From JAVBLD01 sp031553705 (GTDB lineage: Bacteria > Bacteroidota > Bacteroidia > Bacteroidales > Marinifilaceae), in assembly GCA_031553705.1 (NCBI GenBank), contig JAVBLD010000006.1:1-64000 (forward strand): 64,000 nucleotides of DNA, given 5' to 3'. The translations under genes and the position numbers were made by a program. The notes under the pieces are model-generated. The model saw only the letters and a program-made list of their open reading frames with translations, was not told the DNA's origin and made no database searches. Shown one piece after another: positions 16,828 to 26,262 of this stretch; position 1 is the first letter of the stretch; each line of letters opens with the position of its first letter.

Positions 16828-18291
16828 TCAACGGCTTTCCATTTCAGAATCGGGTTTCGGCACAACGTATTTGCTTCTATCCATAGTTATATCTCCGGAC
16901 ATCTGTGCACTATTCGGAATCTTAGAGATATTCCGACGTTTATAATAGAAAAATAGCTGTCCTTCTCCCCAGAATTCTTTCCGGTACTCCTTTAACAATT
17001 CATTATGCAGATTACTTTCGGTAAAAGCCGGTAGTGCATCTTTACTCAATCCCCGATGAGTCCTTACCGTTTGCAAACGGGCAAATGCCGTATCTATATC
17101 TGTTTCGCACTCTGCTGCAATATAATATACTTCCGACTTCCGGATTAACGGCTGGAACATCCGGAAAGTGCTGTCGTTCGATGTGATATCGGCATATTTA
17201 CAGAATGTTTTATATCCTCTTGGCCCGGTAAGCCATGTTGATATGGTGTAACGCCAATCATTGGTCTGAGCCTCAAACACTCCCTCCAATGTATTTGCGG
17301 TGCTGCTGTTACCTTGTATAGGACGTAAGATCGCCATATCGGTTAAGTCCGGTGAAAAAAAGCTTTTATAAACAGTGTACATATCCGAGTTCTGTATTCC
17401 AAAAAGTACCTCCGACGAAATTAACCGGTCTCCGTTTGACGGATCGCTTATGCGTGCAAGTGATATCCAAGGAAAGAACGTGGTTGACCGATCCATCTCA
17501 ATCACCTCATTTGCTGCAACCAGTGCGGCCGATTTATTGCCGGTATATAAATATACCCTTGCCTGTAATGCTTTTATAGCATAGTAGTTCATCCGGCGAT
17601 TCCGAAAAGCAGTCGTAAAGTCCTTATCTGTACTTTGAAATCCATGCAAGACACCTACAGTCTTGACCGGATCGTTCACCAACAGCATCTCTGCCCGGTT
17701 AAGATCCCGTATAATTGAATCTACGACGGTGTTCGCCGCAAGAAGGGGTGTTGCCTGCGCATCGGCTACCGTATAATAAGGGATGGAATCGGCTGTCGGA
17801 TCCACGTTATAAATCGGACCATATAAACGTAATATGTCAAAATGCAGAAAAGCCCTTAAACCGTAAGCTTCACCAAGCATAATATTCCGTTTGGCGACTG
17901 AAAGCACTTTCGATTTCTCAACATTCTCAATGAACTTATTGACATTCAAGACCGTTGAGTATACTCCTTCCCATATCGCACTAAAAGTTGATTTTACCTC
18001 ATCATCTGTATAAGTATATGATGCATGTTGTTTAAAAGGGCAACCTTCTGTCACACAATAATAGCGCTGTGCCAGCACCTCTACTGCAGTTGAGGTAAGA
18101 GAAGCTCCGTATGTGCTGTTTGAAGCCATCTTCAGATAAATGCCGTTCAATGACATATTGATACCGTCTTCAGTGGCATAAGCCTGTTTCTCAAGGTACT
18201 TACCTTCCGGCTTAACATCCAGGAAAGCATTACAACTGCTGTATAGGATTACAGCAGATATTGCAAAATATATTCTGATGTATTTTTTCAT
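16828..18291 (-). CDS. RagB/SusD family nutrient-uptake lipoprotein
   Basis: A 487-residue outer-membrane lipoprotein that caps its SusC partner and captures ligand. The signal peptide ends in lipobox YSSC (Cys20), followed by the usual FLDVKPEGKYLEKQAY. The TPR-like helical core includes IFLGEAYGLRAFLHFDILRLYGP-type sequence (here MLGEAYGLRAFLHFDILRLYG) and ALQARVYLYTGNKSAAL. The C-terminal SusD region has YYIAAECE and RKEFWGEGQLFFYYKRR. It begins 23 bases after the SusC stop, the normal arrangement. Confidence 0.95.
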   Translation of the reverse strand: MKKYIRIYFAISAVILYSSCNAFLDVKPEGKYLEKQAYATEDGINMSLNGIYLKMASNSTYGASLTSTAVEVLAQRYYCVTEGCPFKQHASYTYTDDEVKSTFSAIWEGVYSTVLNVNKFIENVEKSKVLSVAKRNIMLGEAYGLRAFLHFDILRLYGPIYNVDPTADSIPYYTVADAQATPLLAANTVVDSIIRDLNRAEMLLVNDPVKTVGVLHGFQSTDKDFTTAFRNRRMNYYAIKALQARVYLYTGNKSAALVAANEVIEMDRSTTFFPWISLARISDPSNGDRLISSEVLFGIQNSDMYTVYKSFFSPDLTDMAILRPIQGNSSTANTLEGVFEAQTNDWRYTISTWLTGPRGYKTFCKYADITSNDSTFRMFQPLIRKSEVYYIAAECETDIDTAFARLQTVRTHRGLSKDALPAFTESNLHNELLKEYRKEFWGEGQLFFYYKRRNISKIPNSAQMSGDITMDRSKYVVPKPDSEMESR

Positions 18292-18314
18292 AAATCTAAT
18301 TTTAAATTTACCGG

Positions 18315-21300
18315 TTAAAAAGAAGCACTAATACCTAATGAGAATGAGCGGGCAAATGGGTAATCAATACCTCTTTCCGCTTTTACATTTGATAAACGTA
18401 AAAATTCGTTAGTGTAAGCTGTGATCTTTAATGATTGCATACTGAGATGGCGAATCCACGATTGTGCATCAAAAGCCCATGAAAGACTTATCGACTCTCC
18501 GGTAACGATATTATCCTTCTGGATAAAACGAGAGGAGATCCTTGTCTTCTGCGCATCGGTTGTGATTAAACTTATTGCTTTGAATTGGGCAACATCTCCC
18601 GGATTCTTCCAACGCATATACAATGCCCGTTTATCCTGATTCTGTTTCATTTCTTCTATACCGATATTCTCAATTTTATTATAAAGAGCGTCATTCAATA
18701 AATCTCCTCCTAACCGGTAACGGAATGTGGCTTGAAGAGTCAACCCTTTATAACTAAAAGAGGTATTGAATGTACCTTCAACTTTCGGGCGGGTATTACC
18801 AGCCTTTACAATATCGTTTGTATTATAGCTAAAAGTCTGTTCCCCGTCTTTGGTAACAAAAACCTCCCTTCCAGTTCCCGGGTCAATTCCTACAGAACGC
18901 ACTGCCCACAGGTCTTCCGGACTATAGCCGTCTTTAAAACGTTCCAATGAGTTATTGGCTTGCTCCACATTATTCAGGCTTTCCAATTGGTTTCCGAAAC
19001 CGCCGTAAAGCGATTTCAAATGACTGCCCTGTAATCCAAGACGCCATTCTGTCCGGTCACTAATCCGGTTTCCGGTTGTTCTCCGATAAGCTACAACATT
19101 GATCATTGCTTCAATTCCTTTAGAATCTAAATAACCTATGTTCATCGGATGCTTTTTCACACCGGTTGAAGATGGTTTGTCGACAGCAACCACTAATGGA
19201 TCTGTCTTTTTTTCCCATACACTCACTTTAGTTGAAAGCCTGTTATTAAAAATGGTCATATCCAAAGAAAGATTGGAAGTTTGTGTTTTCTGCCATTCCA
19301 AGCCCGGATTTCCAAGTCCTTCTATAACAGATCCCTGTCCAAAGAAATTTAATTTATCGCTATATGTGTAGACTGTCGCTGAAAGAGTAGACCCCATATT
19401 CTGATTTCCAACAGTACCGACATTAGCCGTGATTTTTAGCAGGTTGAGCCATTCAACTTGCTTCAAAAAACTTTCATTATGCAAGTTCCACCCTAAGCCG
19501 ACCGAATAAAAGGATGTAAATTTTTCATTCGAACCGAATACTGTGGATCCGTCATAACGGAAGCTAAAATCGGCAAGATACCGGTTATCATACGTATAAT
19601 TGCTACTGAACACCAAATTTGCTCTGCGAACGGTAACATTAGAAGCCGCAGGTTTACCATTGGGATCATATCCGAAAGAGTAGGCCGGATGACCATCCGA
19701 TCCCGGAGGAAATCCCAAAGCAGTGAAACTACGGAAAGAGTATTTCGACTCCGCCACCTCAGCCCGGCTGTTAACGGTCAGGTTATGTTTCTCCTTTAAA
19801 GTAGCGGAATAAGATACCGAAATGTTAGCAGTATAGTTTGAACTCTCAGTTTCGGCACTGCTATAGGAACCTTTTTCATATATACCGGAGTTGTCAAAAG
19901 ACGAATGTTCCGGAGCTAAAAATATCTCCGTATCGGATGTTGTCCTTCCAATCTGAAGAGCTCCGTCTACCCGCCATTGAGGATTGATTGTCCAAATCAA
20001 TTTCAGGTTGTTGTTAAACCCAAAACTATTGGTTTCATCTTTATGAGGCAATAAAGCATTGTATAAAGGATTAGCTACAATATAGGATTGACCGTTATAA
20101 GTACCGGAACTGTTTTCCAAATATTTCTCTACAACCCCTTCTTCATTACGTTTCCGGTAATAGGGATTTACTTTTACAAAATCGGAGAATGGAGCATAAG
20201 GCGAATTGTTGGAAGTTAGTCCGTCCAATGACAAATAGTTGCTAACCTGAATACTCTTTTGCCGATAAGCAAGATTAATATTTGCTCCCCAAGGCTTCCG
20301 ATCGGAACCTTTCATCACCCCATTAATGGTTTTGTAAGATAATCCCACCCCATAAGCCAATCCTTCGCTACCTCCTGAAACCTGAATGGAATTTCCCACC
20401 GTATATCCGGTCTGAACCGGCTCGCTTAGCCAGTACGAATCAACACCGCGCCTAATTTCTGCCAACTTTTTATAATATATATTATTTAACTCTTCTTGAA
20501 AAGAGGCCATATTCGACTTATAACGACCTGCCAGCCGTTCAAACTCCAGCTTCTCGGCCGAATTCATCAGGTTATAGCTGGACAGGTCCGGCGCTTCAAT
20601 CCGGAAATCACCAGTATAAGATACCCTGACTTCCCCTGCTTTCGGCTTGATCGTTTCCACAACCACGACCCCGTTGGCCGCCCTCGATCCGTAGATTGCC
20701 GTAGAGGCGGCATCCTTCAATATCGTCACCGACTCTATCCGGTTCATATCGAGGTCAAAGATTTTCTGCATAGTGGTTTCAAATCCGTCCAGGATAAACA
20801 GCGGTTGATTCGGATTATATCCAAACTCATCCGTTAACTTATTGATACTGGTCGTACCACGAATCTCGACATTAGGCATAGTGTTCGGGTTCGACCCGGA
20901 CAAGTTATTCTCAATTACAAGAAAGGAAGGGTCCAACGACCGTAAGCTCTGAAGCAAATTCTGGTTTCCGATTGCCCTCAAATCCACTCCTTTTACAGTT
21001 GTAGTAGTACCGGTAAAGCTCTCTGCTTTACGGGTAAACATTCCGGTGACTACCACCTCGCTCAGCTCGGCGACCTCTTCTTTCAATATCACAGTAAGCG
21101 GAGATGTCGGCTGGCCCTTGAAGCTTACCTCGTTGGTTTCGCAACCGATAAAAGAAAACACTAATATCCCATTGTCCACAGGCAACGTAAGAGTAAATTC
21201 TCCCTTATTATCCGTAGCAATACCCACTGTAGTGCCTTTCAATACCACAGTTACTCCGGGCATAGGTTGCTGTTTTTCGTCCAGCACCTTACCGGTTATA

Positions 21301-21689
21301 CGTATCTCTGTTTTTTGCTGTGAGGATTTCTCCCGGACAACAACCAGTTGTTTATCGAAAACATATTCCAGTCCGAGGCCAGGCAACAATTCGTCCAATA
21401 TTTGCACCAACTCCTTGTTGTCCGCTTTAACATCCACATTCTTTTTGCTCTGTATCAGACTGGAGTTATAGATAAAATCGCATTGAGTCTGCCTGCCCAG
21501 CTCCTTCAGTACCGAAACCAAAGAGACCTTTTGCATATCGAGCGTGACTTTAGTTTGTTGAGCCAGAGTGTTTGCATGAATAGTCATGCATGTCCCCAAT
21601 AGTAAAACTCCTAGAAACTTCATAAAAATTAACATTTTACACAAAGCTTTCCAACTGAGTGGAAACGCGCAGTTTCGCTTTTTTTTCAT
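18315..21689 (-). CDS. SusC/RagA family TonB-linked outer membrane transporter with STN domain
   Basis: A TonB-dependent importer of 1124 residues, with the start at 21689 (MKKKRNCAF). The order is a signal peptide, then an STN signalling domain (about residues 45-115, KVSLVSVLKELGRQTQCDF). Next come a carboxypeptidase-like domain (ITGKVLDEKQQPMPGVTVVLKG), a plug with the SusC motif FILDGFET and NRIESVTILKDAASTAIYGSRAANGVVVVETI, and a barrel ending SLGISASF. The STN domain contacts FecR, so substrate binding probably activates the sigma factor encoded upstream. A hairpin at 21767-21794 separates it from fecR. Confidence 0.95.
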   Translation of the reverse strand: MKKKRNCAFPLSWKALCKMLIFMKFLGVLLLGTCMTIHANTLAQQTKVTLDMQKVSLVSVLKELGRQTQCDFIYNSSLIQSKKNVDVKADNKELVQILDELLPGLGLEYVFDKQLVVVREKSSQQKTEIRITGKVLDEKQQPMPGVTVVLKGTTVGIATDNKGEFTLTLPVDNGILVFSFIGCETNEVSFKGQPTSPLTVILKEEVAELSEVVVTGMFTRKAESFTGTTTTVKGVDLRAIGNQNLLQSLRSLDPSFLVIENNLSGSNPNTMPNVEIRGTTSINKLTDEFGYNPNQPLFILDGFETTMQKIFDLDMNRIESVTILKDAASTAIYGSRAANGVVVVETIKPKAGEVRVSYTGDFRIEAPDLSSYNLMNSAEKLEFERLAGRYKSNMASFQEELNNIYYKKLAEIRRGVDSYWLSEPVQTGYTVGNSIQVSGGSEGLAYGVGLSYKTINGVMKGSDRKPWGANINLAYRQKSIQVSNYLSLDGLTSNNSPYAPFSDFVKVNPYYRKRNEEGVVEKYLENSSGTYNGQSYIVANPLYNALLPHKDETNSFGFNNNLKLIWTINPQWRVDGALQIGRTTSDTEIFLAPEHSSFDNSGIYEKGSYSSAETESSNYTANISVSYSATLKEKHNLTVNSRAEVAESKYSFRSFTALGFPPGSDGHPAYSFGYDPNGKPAASNVTVRRANLVFSSNYTYDNRYLADFSFRYDGSTVFGSNEKFTSFYSVGLGWNLHNESFLKQVEWLNLLKITANVGTVGNQNMGSTLSATVYTYSDKLNFFGQGSVIEGLGNPGLEWQKTQTSNLSLDMTIFNNRLSTKVSVWEKKTDPLVVAVDKPSSTGVKKHPMNIGYLDSKGIEAMINVVAYRRTTGNRISDRTEWRLGLQGSHLKSLYGGFGNQLESLNNVEQANNSLERFKDGYSPEDLWAVRSVGIDPGTGREVFVTKDGEQTFSYNTNDIVKAGNTRPKVEGTFNTSFSYKGLTLQATFRYRLGGDLLNDALYNKIENIGIEEMKQNQDKRALYMRWKNPGDVAQFKAISLITTDAQKTRISSRFIQKDNIVTGESISLSWAFDAQSWIRHLSMQSLKITAYTNEFLRLSNVKAERGIDYPFARSFSLGISASF

Positions 21690-21766
21690 AGATTTGCAGT
21701 TATAATTTGACATAATAATACTCCCCTTCCTTGAAACCGAACCGGAGAAGTATGTTGAATTACACG

Positions 21767-21794
21767 GATTGGAAGATGGCCAGATCTTCCAATC
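21767..21794 (-). other. Perfect 11-bp hairpin between fecR and susC
   Basis: GATTGGAAGAT and its exact reverse complement ATCTTCCAATC flank a 6-base loop. It begins 2 bases after the fecR stop and lacks a T-run on the minus strand. It is more likely an mRNA processing or stability structure than a full terminator. Confidence 0.6.
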
Positions 21795-21796
21795 TT

Positions 21797-22948
21797 TTAT
21801 TTGGATTTAATCGTTACATATTTATCTTTCACTATAAATTCGACATCATTAGTTTCGGCAAATCGTTTAAACAGGTAATTAATATCCTCATATCGTTTAA
21901 ACCGCCCGCCAAACCTCAGGTTTTTCACCACGGGATTCTGATAAAAAATCTCCATATTATACCACAACGCCAGAGTAGTCATAATCTCTTCTAAGGCAGT
22001 ATTGTCAAAATAGTAATACCCATCTTTCCACGAGGTAAAAAATTCCGTTTCGACCTTTTTAATCGTTAACTGTCCGGATATTTTATCCCATACAGCCTGT
22101 TCTCCGGGAGTCACATTGTAATTCCGTTCTTGATGCTGTATCTGAATCCTTCCCTTTTCAAGGGTGGTCGCAATATTATCCCGCCCCGGATAGGCCGTGA
22201 CATTAAATGAGGTACCCAACACGCGGATCCGGAGTTGATCAGCCTGTACAATAAACGGATACACCTGATCATGAGCTACTTCAAAATAGGCTTCCCCGGT
22301 TAAAAACACCTCCCGTTGATTGCCGGAAAAGGCGACCGGATAGCGTAAATCTGAACCGGAGTTCAAATGTACTTTCGTACCGTCCGCCAACAGCAAATTG
22401 TATTCTGCACCCGGAGGTACATGAATTACATGGAACTCTCCCGCTTTTGCATGTTGTCCGATAGGACTACTATATACCAGCGTATTGTTATGATTCGTCA
22501 CTTTCGATAAACTGTCAGATATAATCACTTCCTGAGAGCCTGAATCCAACTGCATTTTCCGGCCGTTGGCAAGCGTCAATTCCGCTCTTTGCTTTCCGGA
22601 AGAAAGTTGAACAATCTGTTGTTGAGCCGGAAAAGATCGTTGTGTTTTGGAATCAAATAAGAAAAAAGATACGCCTATCGCTAACAAGATCCCAGCCGCC
22701 GTAGAGTAACGAAGTAACCTTCTTCTCCTGCTACACCGGCCTATTTTTTTCTCCATGGCCTGGAACAAAAGATCGGGCTTTGTACGTTTCCGCATTACAG
22801 TCCGCTGCTCTTTCAAGACAGCCATAGCAGAATAGAAGGTCTCATTTCCGGCAGAAGAGGCTCTCCATTCCTTCAAATAAGCCTGCTCATCCTCCGAAAT
22901 AAGCTCTCCCATTACATCATCCGCAATAATATCAACAATCTCTCTCAT
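21797..22948 (-). CDS. FecR-family anti-sigma factor
   Basis: A 383-residue inner-membrane regulator. The cytosolic N-terminus (about residues 1-75) includes EDEQAYLKEW and should bind the ECF sigma factor encoded 14 bases upstream. A single membrane helix lies near residues 80-98 (YSTAAGILLAIGVSFFLF). The periplasmic FecR domain contains HVPPGAEYNLLLADGTKVHLN, EVFLTGEAYFEVA and VLGTSFNVTAY. The C-terminal DUF4974 region (about 310-383) resembles an STN fold and should receive the signal from SusC. The whole order sigma, anti-sigma, transporter is classic cell-surface signalling. Confidence 0.93.
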   Translation of the reverse strand: MREIVDIIADDVMGELISEDEQAYLKEWRASSAGNETFYSAMAVLKEQRTVMRKRTKPDLLFQAMEKKIGRCSRRRRLLRYSTAAGILLAIGVSFFLFDSKTQRSFPAQQQIVQLSSGKQRAELTLANGRKMQLDSGSQEVIISDSLSKVTNHNNTLVYSSPIGQHAKAGEFHVIHVPPGAEYNLLLADGTKVHLNSGSDLRYPVAFSGNQREVFLTGEAYFEVAHDQVYPFIVQADQLRIRVLGTSFNVTAYPGRDNIATTLEKGRIQIQHQERNYNVTPGEQAVWDKISGQLTIKKVETEFFTSWKDGYYYFDNTALEEIMTTLALWYNMEIFYQNPVVKNLRFGGRFKRYEDINYLFKRFAETNDVEFIVKDKYVTIKSK

Positions 22949-22962
22949 TCTCTGGTTATATT

Positions 22963-23574
22963 TTACTCATATAACCTTGATTCGTGTTTTTGGTGACAAA
23001 AAAGTGGCTTTATTTTTGTTAAAAGAAGCAAAACAGATATAAAGGACTGGCCTTCCAAGGCCTCTTGCAGGTATTTAATCGCCCGTCTTACTTGTGTTTT
23101 TACAGTATTTACACTGATCTTCAATTCGTCGGCAACGTCCTGATATTTCATATCATCGACGAAAATTTTGAGGAATATCTTTCTGCACTCTTCCGGTAAG
23201 TTATTGATGGCCATGTATAATATATCGATTTGCTTCTGTTCGTTTTCTTCGGGTATAAATACCGCATCCTCTTTCTCACTTCCGGCCGTTTCATATAGAT
23301 TGATTCGCCGCTGTTGGTTACGCAGGTAATTTAAACAGGTATTTTTTGCTGCCCGGAAAAGAAAACTACCGAGGTCTCCGGAAAAATTCTCAAATCGTTC
23401 ATGAATATAGAAATGGATAAAACACTCTTGTACCACGTCTTCTGCGACCTCTATTTCTTTTAGTATCCGTTGACAGTAAAGAAGCAAGGGTTCGTGGTAA
23501 GTGTCGAAAAAAAGGCGGAATGCCTCTTTTTTGTCCTTTTTATACAACGATAATATAGTTTTTGTTGGATCCAT
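22963..23574 (-). CDS. ECF RNA polymerase sigma-70 factor (Bacteroidetes FecI type)
   Basis: A 203-residue alternative sigma factor. Region 2 covers about residues 15-85 (FRLFFDTYHEPLLLYCQR, VAEDVVQECFIHFY and LFRAAKNTCLNYLR). Region 4 covers about 125-172, with NLPEECRKIFLKIF and the helix-turn-helix MKYQDVADELKISVNTVKTQVRRA. The basic tail of about 30 residues is a little longer than usual. It is the first gene of the locus and is controlled by the FecR encoded next; its own upstream region lacks a clear TAnnTTTG promoter. Confidence 0.93.
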   Translation of the reverse strand: MDPTKTILSLYKKDKKEAFRLFFDTYHEPLLLYCQRILKEIEVAEDVVQECFIHFYIHERFENFSGDLGSFLFRAAKNTCLNYLRNQQRRINLYETAGSEKEDAVFIPEENEQKQIDILYMAINNLPEECRKIFLKIFVDDMKYQDVADELKISVNTVKTQVRRAIKYLQEALEGQSFISVLLLLTKIKPLFCHQKHESRLYE

Positions 23575-23709
23575 TTTATTCTTATCGAACGTAAAAATAG
23601 TAAATAATCTATATTCAAAACAAAAGCTTGTGAGTTTTTAATATTACATGATATAGATTAAGTTCCTTTACCAGTTAGTTACGACATACCGCTTTTACCG
23701 ATAAGCTCT

Positions 23710-24486
23710 TCAATACCTTACACTCTCAAAAGCCCCCATACCGAACAATGCAAAATCGAAACGAACCGGATCGAACGGATCAAATTGCCGAAGACGGGCA
23801 GTAAGCTCTTCAACCGCCCGTCTATCGTTCTGATTACGGGTCAATAATCCGAGTTGCCGGCCGACGTTTCCGGTATGCAGGTCCAGCGGGATCAGTAAAG
23901 CAGAAGAGGGTACACTTTTCCACAGTCCGAAGTCAATACCTTCATCATTTTTCCGCACCATCCAACGCAAGAACATATTAACCCGTTTGGCTGCAGACCC
24001 TTTGTTAACATCGGCAACATGGCGCAACACGCGTTTCTCGCCCGGCAAGGCAGTAAAGAGGGTGTGCCAGCTGATCAACGCTTTAAACATATCCCGGTGC
24101 TCGGTGTAGGCATTTCTGAAAACAGTCTCCAAGCCTCCGTAGTTCCGATAGATATGGGCTAATGCTTGCAGGAAGTAGCAACAGTCATACCCATTGAATG
24201 TACGGTGTTTGAAATGGCTGAACCGTTCAAAATCGGATGCGACTGCATTCATAACAAAATCATAAGGAGCATAATCCAGCAGTTGCATCAACTCTTTGCA
24301 TTTCCGGATGATTACCGGGCGTTGCCCCCATGCCAGCGAAGCGGCCAGAAAACCGGCGATCTCAATATCCTCTTTTGTTTCAAACAGCTTCGGAATTTGT
24401 ATCGGGTCGGTTTCAATAAAAAAATCCGCTTTGCAATATTCCCGGTATTTCTCTTCCAGTAATTGCCTTAATGCGTGCTCATTCAT
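23710..24486 (-). CDS. TIGR02757 (DUF2400) family protein
   Basis: A 258-residue soluble protein of the TIGR02757/DUF2400 family; function unknown. I choose the ATG at 24486 (MNEHALRQLLEEKY...), which overlaps the mnmD stop by 8 bases. The longer frame reads back through mnmD in another frame. Family features seen are FLAASLAWGQRPVIIRKCKELM, the FKHRTFNGYDCCYFLQAL stretch, KGSAAKRVNMFLRWMVRKNDEGIDFGLW and the PLDLHTGNVGRQLGL motif. The His/Asp-rich HTGN region hints at a helix-hairpin DNA-glycosylase-like fold. Coupled to mnmD by overlap. Confidence 0.85.
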   Translation of the reverse strand: MNEHALRQLLEEKYREYCKADFFIETDPIQIPKLFETKEDIEIAGFLAASLAWGQRPVIIRKCKELMQLLDYAPYDFVMNAVASDFERFSHFKHRTFNGYDCCYFLQALAHIYRNYGGLETVFRNAYTEHRDMFKALISWHTLFTALPGEKRVLRHVADVNKGSAAKRVNMFLRWMVRKNDEGIDFGLWKSVPSSALLIPLDLHTGNVGRQLGLLTRNQNDRRAVEELTARLRQFDPFDPVRFDFALFGMGAFESVRY

Positions 24487-25231
24487 AAATACAATTGAAA
24501 GGTTTGGTCGCCCTGAGCATCTCCCGTTTACCCGGAGGACCGGGGAGTCGTTCAATGGTAAAGCCTGCGGAACGAAGAGCACGCTTGACGCTCCCTTTAA
24601 CACAATATGTAGTCAGGATCCCTCCCAGCTTTAACGCTTTATAAAACCTGCAGAAAATTTCAGTTGTCCATAAATACGGCTGTACATCCGGATTAAAAGC
24701 GTCAAAAAACACCACATCAAACTGTTCGGAGAAATCCACTTCGGAGAAATCTCCGTAATGCTTATGAAGCGTAAAGAACGGAGAGATCATAACATCCTGA
24801 TTCCATGGAGCAGAGTGCATCAGGTCAAATTTTGTCCGGTCGTCAAAATCAACCGACTCCTTATAATTTAACTTTGCCGCTTCCTCAATGGTCAGCGGAT
24901 ATTTTTCAAAACTATAATAAAATATACCGGAATCTTTACGATGTGCGTAGATCAACATCAGATAAGCATTCAGGCCCGTGCCGAGCCCGGCTTCCAGGAT
25001 CCGGAGTTCCTGCTTACCGCTATATTCGATACCCGCTTTTATAAAAATATGCTGCGATTCCTGTACGGCACCATATACCGAGTGATAATGCTCATTCAAC
25101 TCCGGTACATACAACGTACTACTACCGTCTCCGGTTTCCACAATTTTCCGGAAAGAGCCAGACTGACCACCCTGTTCCCTGTTCCGATTATTCCTGTCAC
25201 CTGCCACCTGTCCCTTATCACCCTTTAACAT
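24479..25231 (-). CDS. mnmD: tRNA (mnm5s2U34) methyltransferase MnmD
   Basis: A SAM-dependent methyltransferase that makes the last step to mnm5s2U at tRNA position 34. It corresponds to the N-terminal domain of MnmC without the oxidase domain. The start is placed at 25231 (MLKGDKG...), 2 bases after the threonine aldolase stop. Motifs are STLYVPELNEHYHS, ILEAGLGTGLNAYL (SAM loop), DVVFFDAFNPDVQPYLWTTEIF and GGILTTYCVKGSVKRAL. Residues of about 2-20 are unusual (Gly, Asp, Asn, Arg rich) and are encoded by a GGCAGGTGACAGG-type repeat, so the real start may lie later. Confidence 0.85.
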   Translation of the reverse strand: MLKGDKGQVAGDRNNRNREQGGQSGSFRKIVETGDGSSTLYVPELNEHYHSVYGAVQESQHIFIKAGIEYSGKQELRILEAGLGTGLNAYLMLIYAHRKDSGIFYYSFEKYPLTIEEAAKLNYKESVDFDDRTKFDLMHSAPWNQDVMISPFFTLHKHYGDFSEVDFSEQFDVVFFDAFNPDVQPYLWTTEIFCRFYKALKLGGILTTYCVKGSVKRALRSAGFTIERLPGPPGKREMLRATKPFNCIYE

Positions 25232-25233
25232 AA

Positions 25234-26253
25234 CTATCCTCTTAACAGGTCGACAAATTCGGCAATATCGCTTTCGGTCGTATCGAAGGAACACACCCAT
25301 CTCACCTCCGATGCATGTTCGTCCCATACATAGAAAAAATATTCCTCCTGTAATCGCTCGATTTTATCCCGGGGAATGATTGCAAAAACTTCGTTTCCCT
25401 GTACTTTTTGAGTGATTTTCACACCCGGAACCTGGGCAGCCTCACTCGCCAACAGCCGGGCCATCCGGTTTGCATGACCTGCCGTTTTCAGCCATAGATT
25501 GTCTTTCAGCATCATCGAGAACTGAGCAGCAATAAATCTTGATTTCGAATGCAATTGCATCAGTTGCTTGCGAAGATATTTTACCTCCTTGGAACACTCT
25601 TTATTAAAGAACAAAACGGCCTCACCGAACATCATCCCGTTTTTAGTACCGCCAAAGCTCAGGACATCAATACCCGTTTTTACGGTTGCCTCCGCCGGAT
25701 CGCAATCCAGATAAGCGATGGCATTTGCTATCCGTGCCCCGTCTATATGTACGAATATGTCATGAGCGTGCGCAAAATCGGTAATCTCTTTCAGCTCCTC
25801 AATCGAGTAGGTTGTGCCCAACTCAGTACACTGAGTCAACGATATCATCTTGGGTTGCACATGGTGCTGATTGCCGAAATTGTGCATGTGGTTCTGAATC
25901 AGGCCCACATTCAACTTACCGTCAAAAGTCGGTACGGTCAATAGTTTACATCCGGTATGCTTTTCGATTGCCCCGCACTCATCCGTATTTATATGCGCCG
26001 AAACAGGACATATCACGGCATGATAAGAGTGCAAGAATGTCGACAGGGCAAGGATATTGGCCGCCGTACCGTTGTATACGAAATATACATCCGTCTCTTG
26101 CCCGAAGAGCTTTTTAAAATCGGCAACCGCTTTTTCAGTACATATATCCTCCCCGTATGAGTGTTGATGCCCATAGGCAGCCTCTTTCAAAGCCTGGAAT
26201 ATCTCCGGCAATACCCCTGAAGCATTATCGCTTCCAAAACCCCGAACTCCCAT
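25234..26253 (-). CDS. ltaE: Low-specificity L-threonine aldolase
   Basis: A PLP enzyme that cleaves threonine or allo-threonine to glycine and acetaldehyde. The 339-residue fold-type I protein shows FGSDNASGVLPEI at the N-terminus, YFVYNGTAANILAL, SAHINTDECGAIE, HIDGARIANAIAYL (PLP-binding Asp) and LSFGGTKNGMMFGEAV with the Schiff-base Lys. It is followed by mnmD only 2 bases later, suggesting one transcript with mnmD and the TIGR02757 gene. It starts 9 bases after the alpha-2-macroglobulin stop. Confidence 0.93.
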   Translation of the reverse strand: MGVRGFGSDNASGVLPEIFQALKEAAYGHQHSYGEDICTEKAVADFKKLFGQETDVYFVYNGTAANILALSTFLHSYHAVICPVSAHINTDECGAIEKHTGCKLLTVPTFDGKLNVGLIQNHMHNFGNQHHVQPKMISLTQCTELGTTYSIEELKEITDFAHAHDIFVHIDGARIANAIAYLDCDPAEATVKTGIDVLSFGGTKNGMMFGEAVLFFNKECSKEVKYLRKQLMQLHSKSRFIAAQFSMMLKDNLWLKTAGHANRMARLLASEAAQVPGVKITQKVQGNEVFAIIPRDKIERLQEEYFFYVWDEHASEVRWVCSFDTTESDIAEFVDLLRG

Positions 26254-26262
26254 AATGACCTC

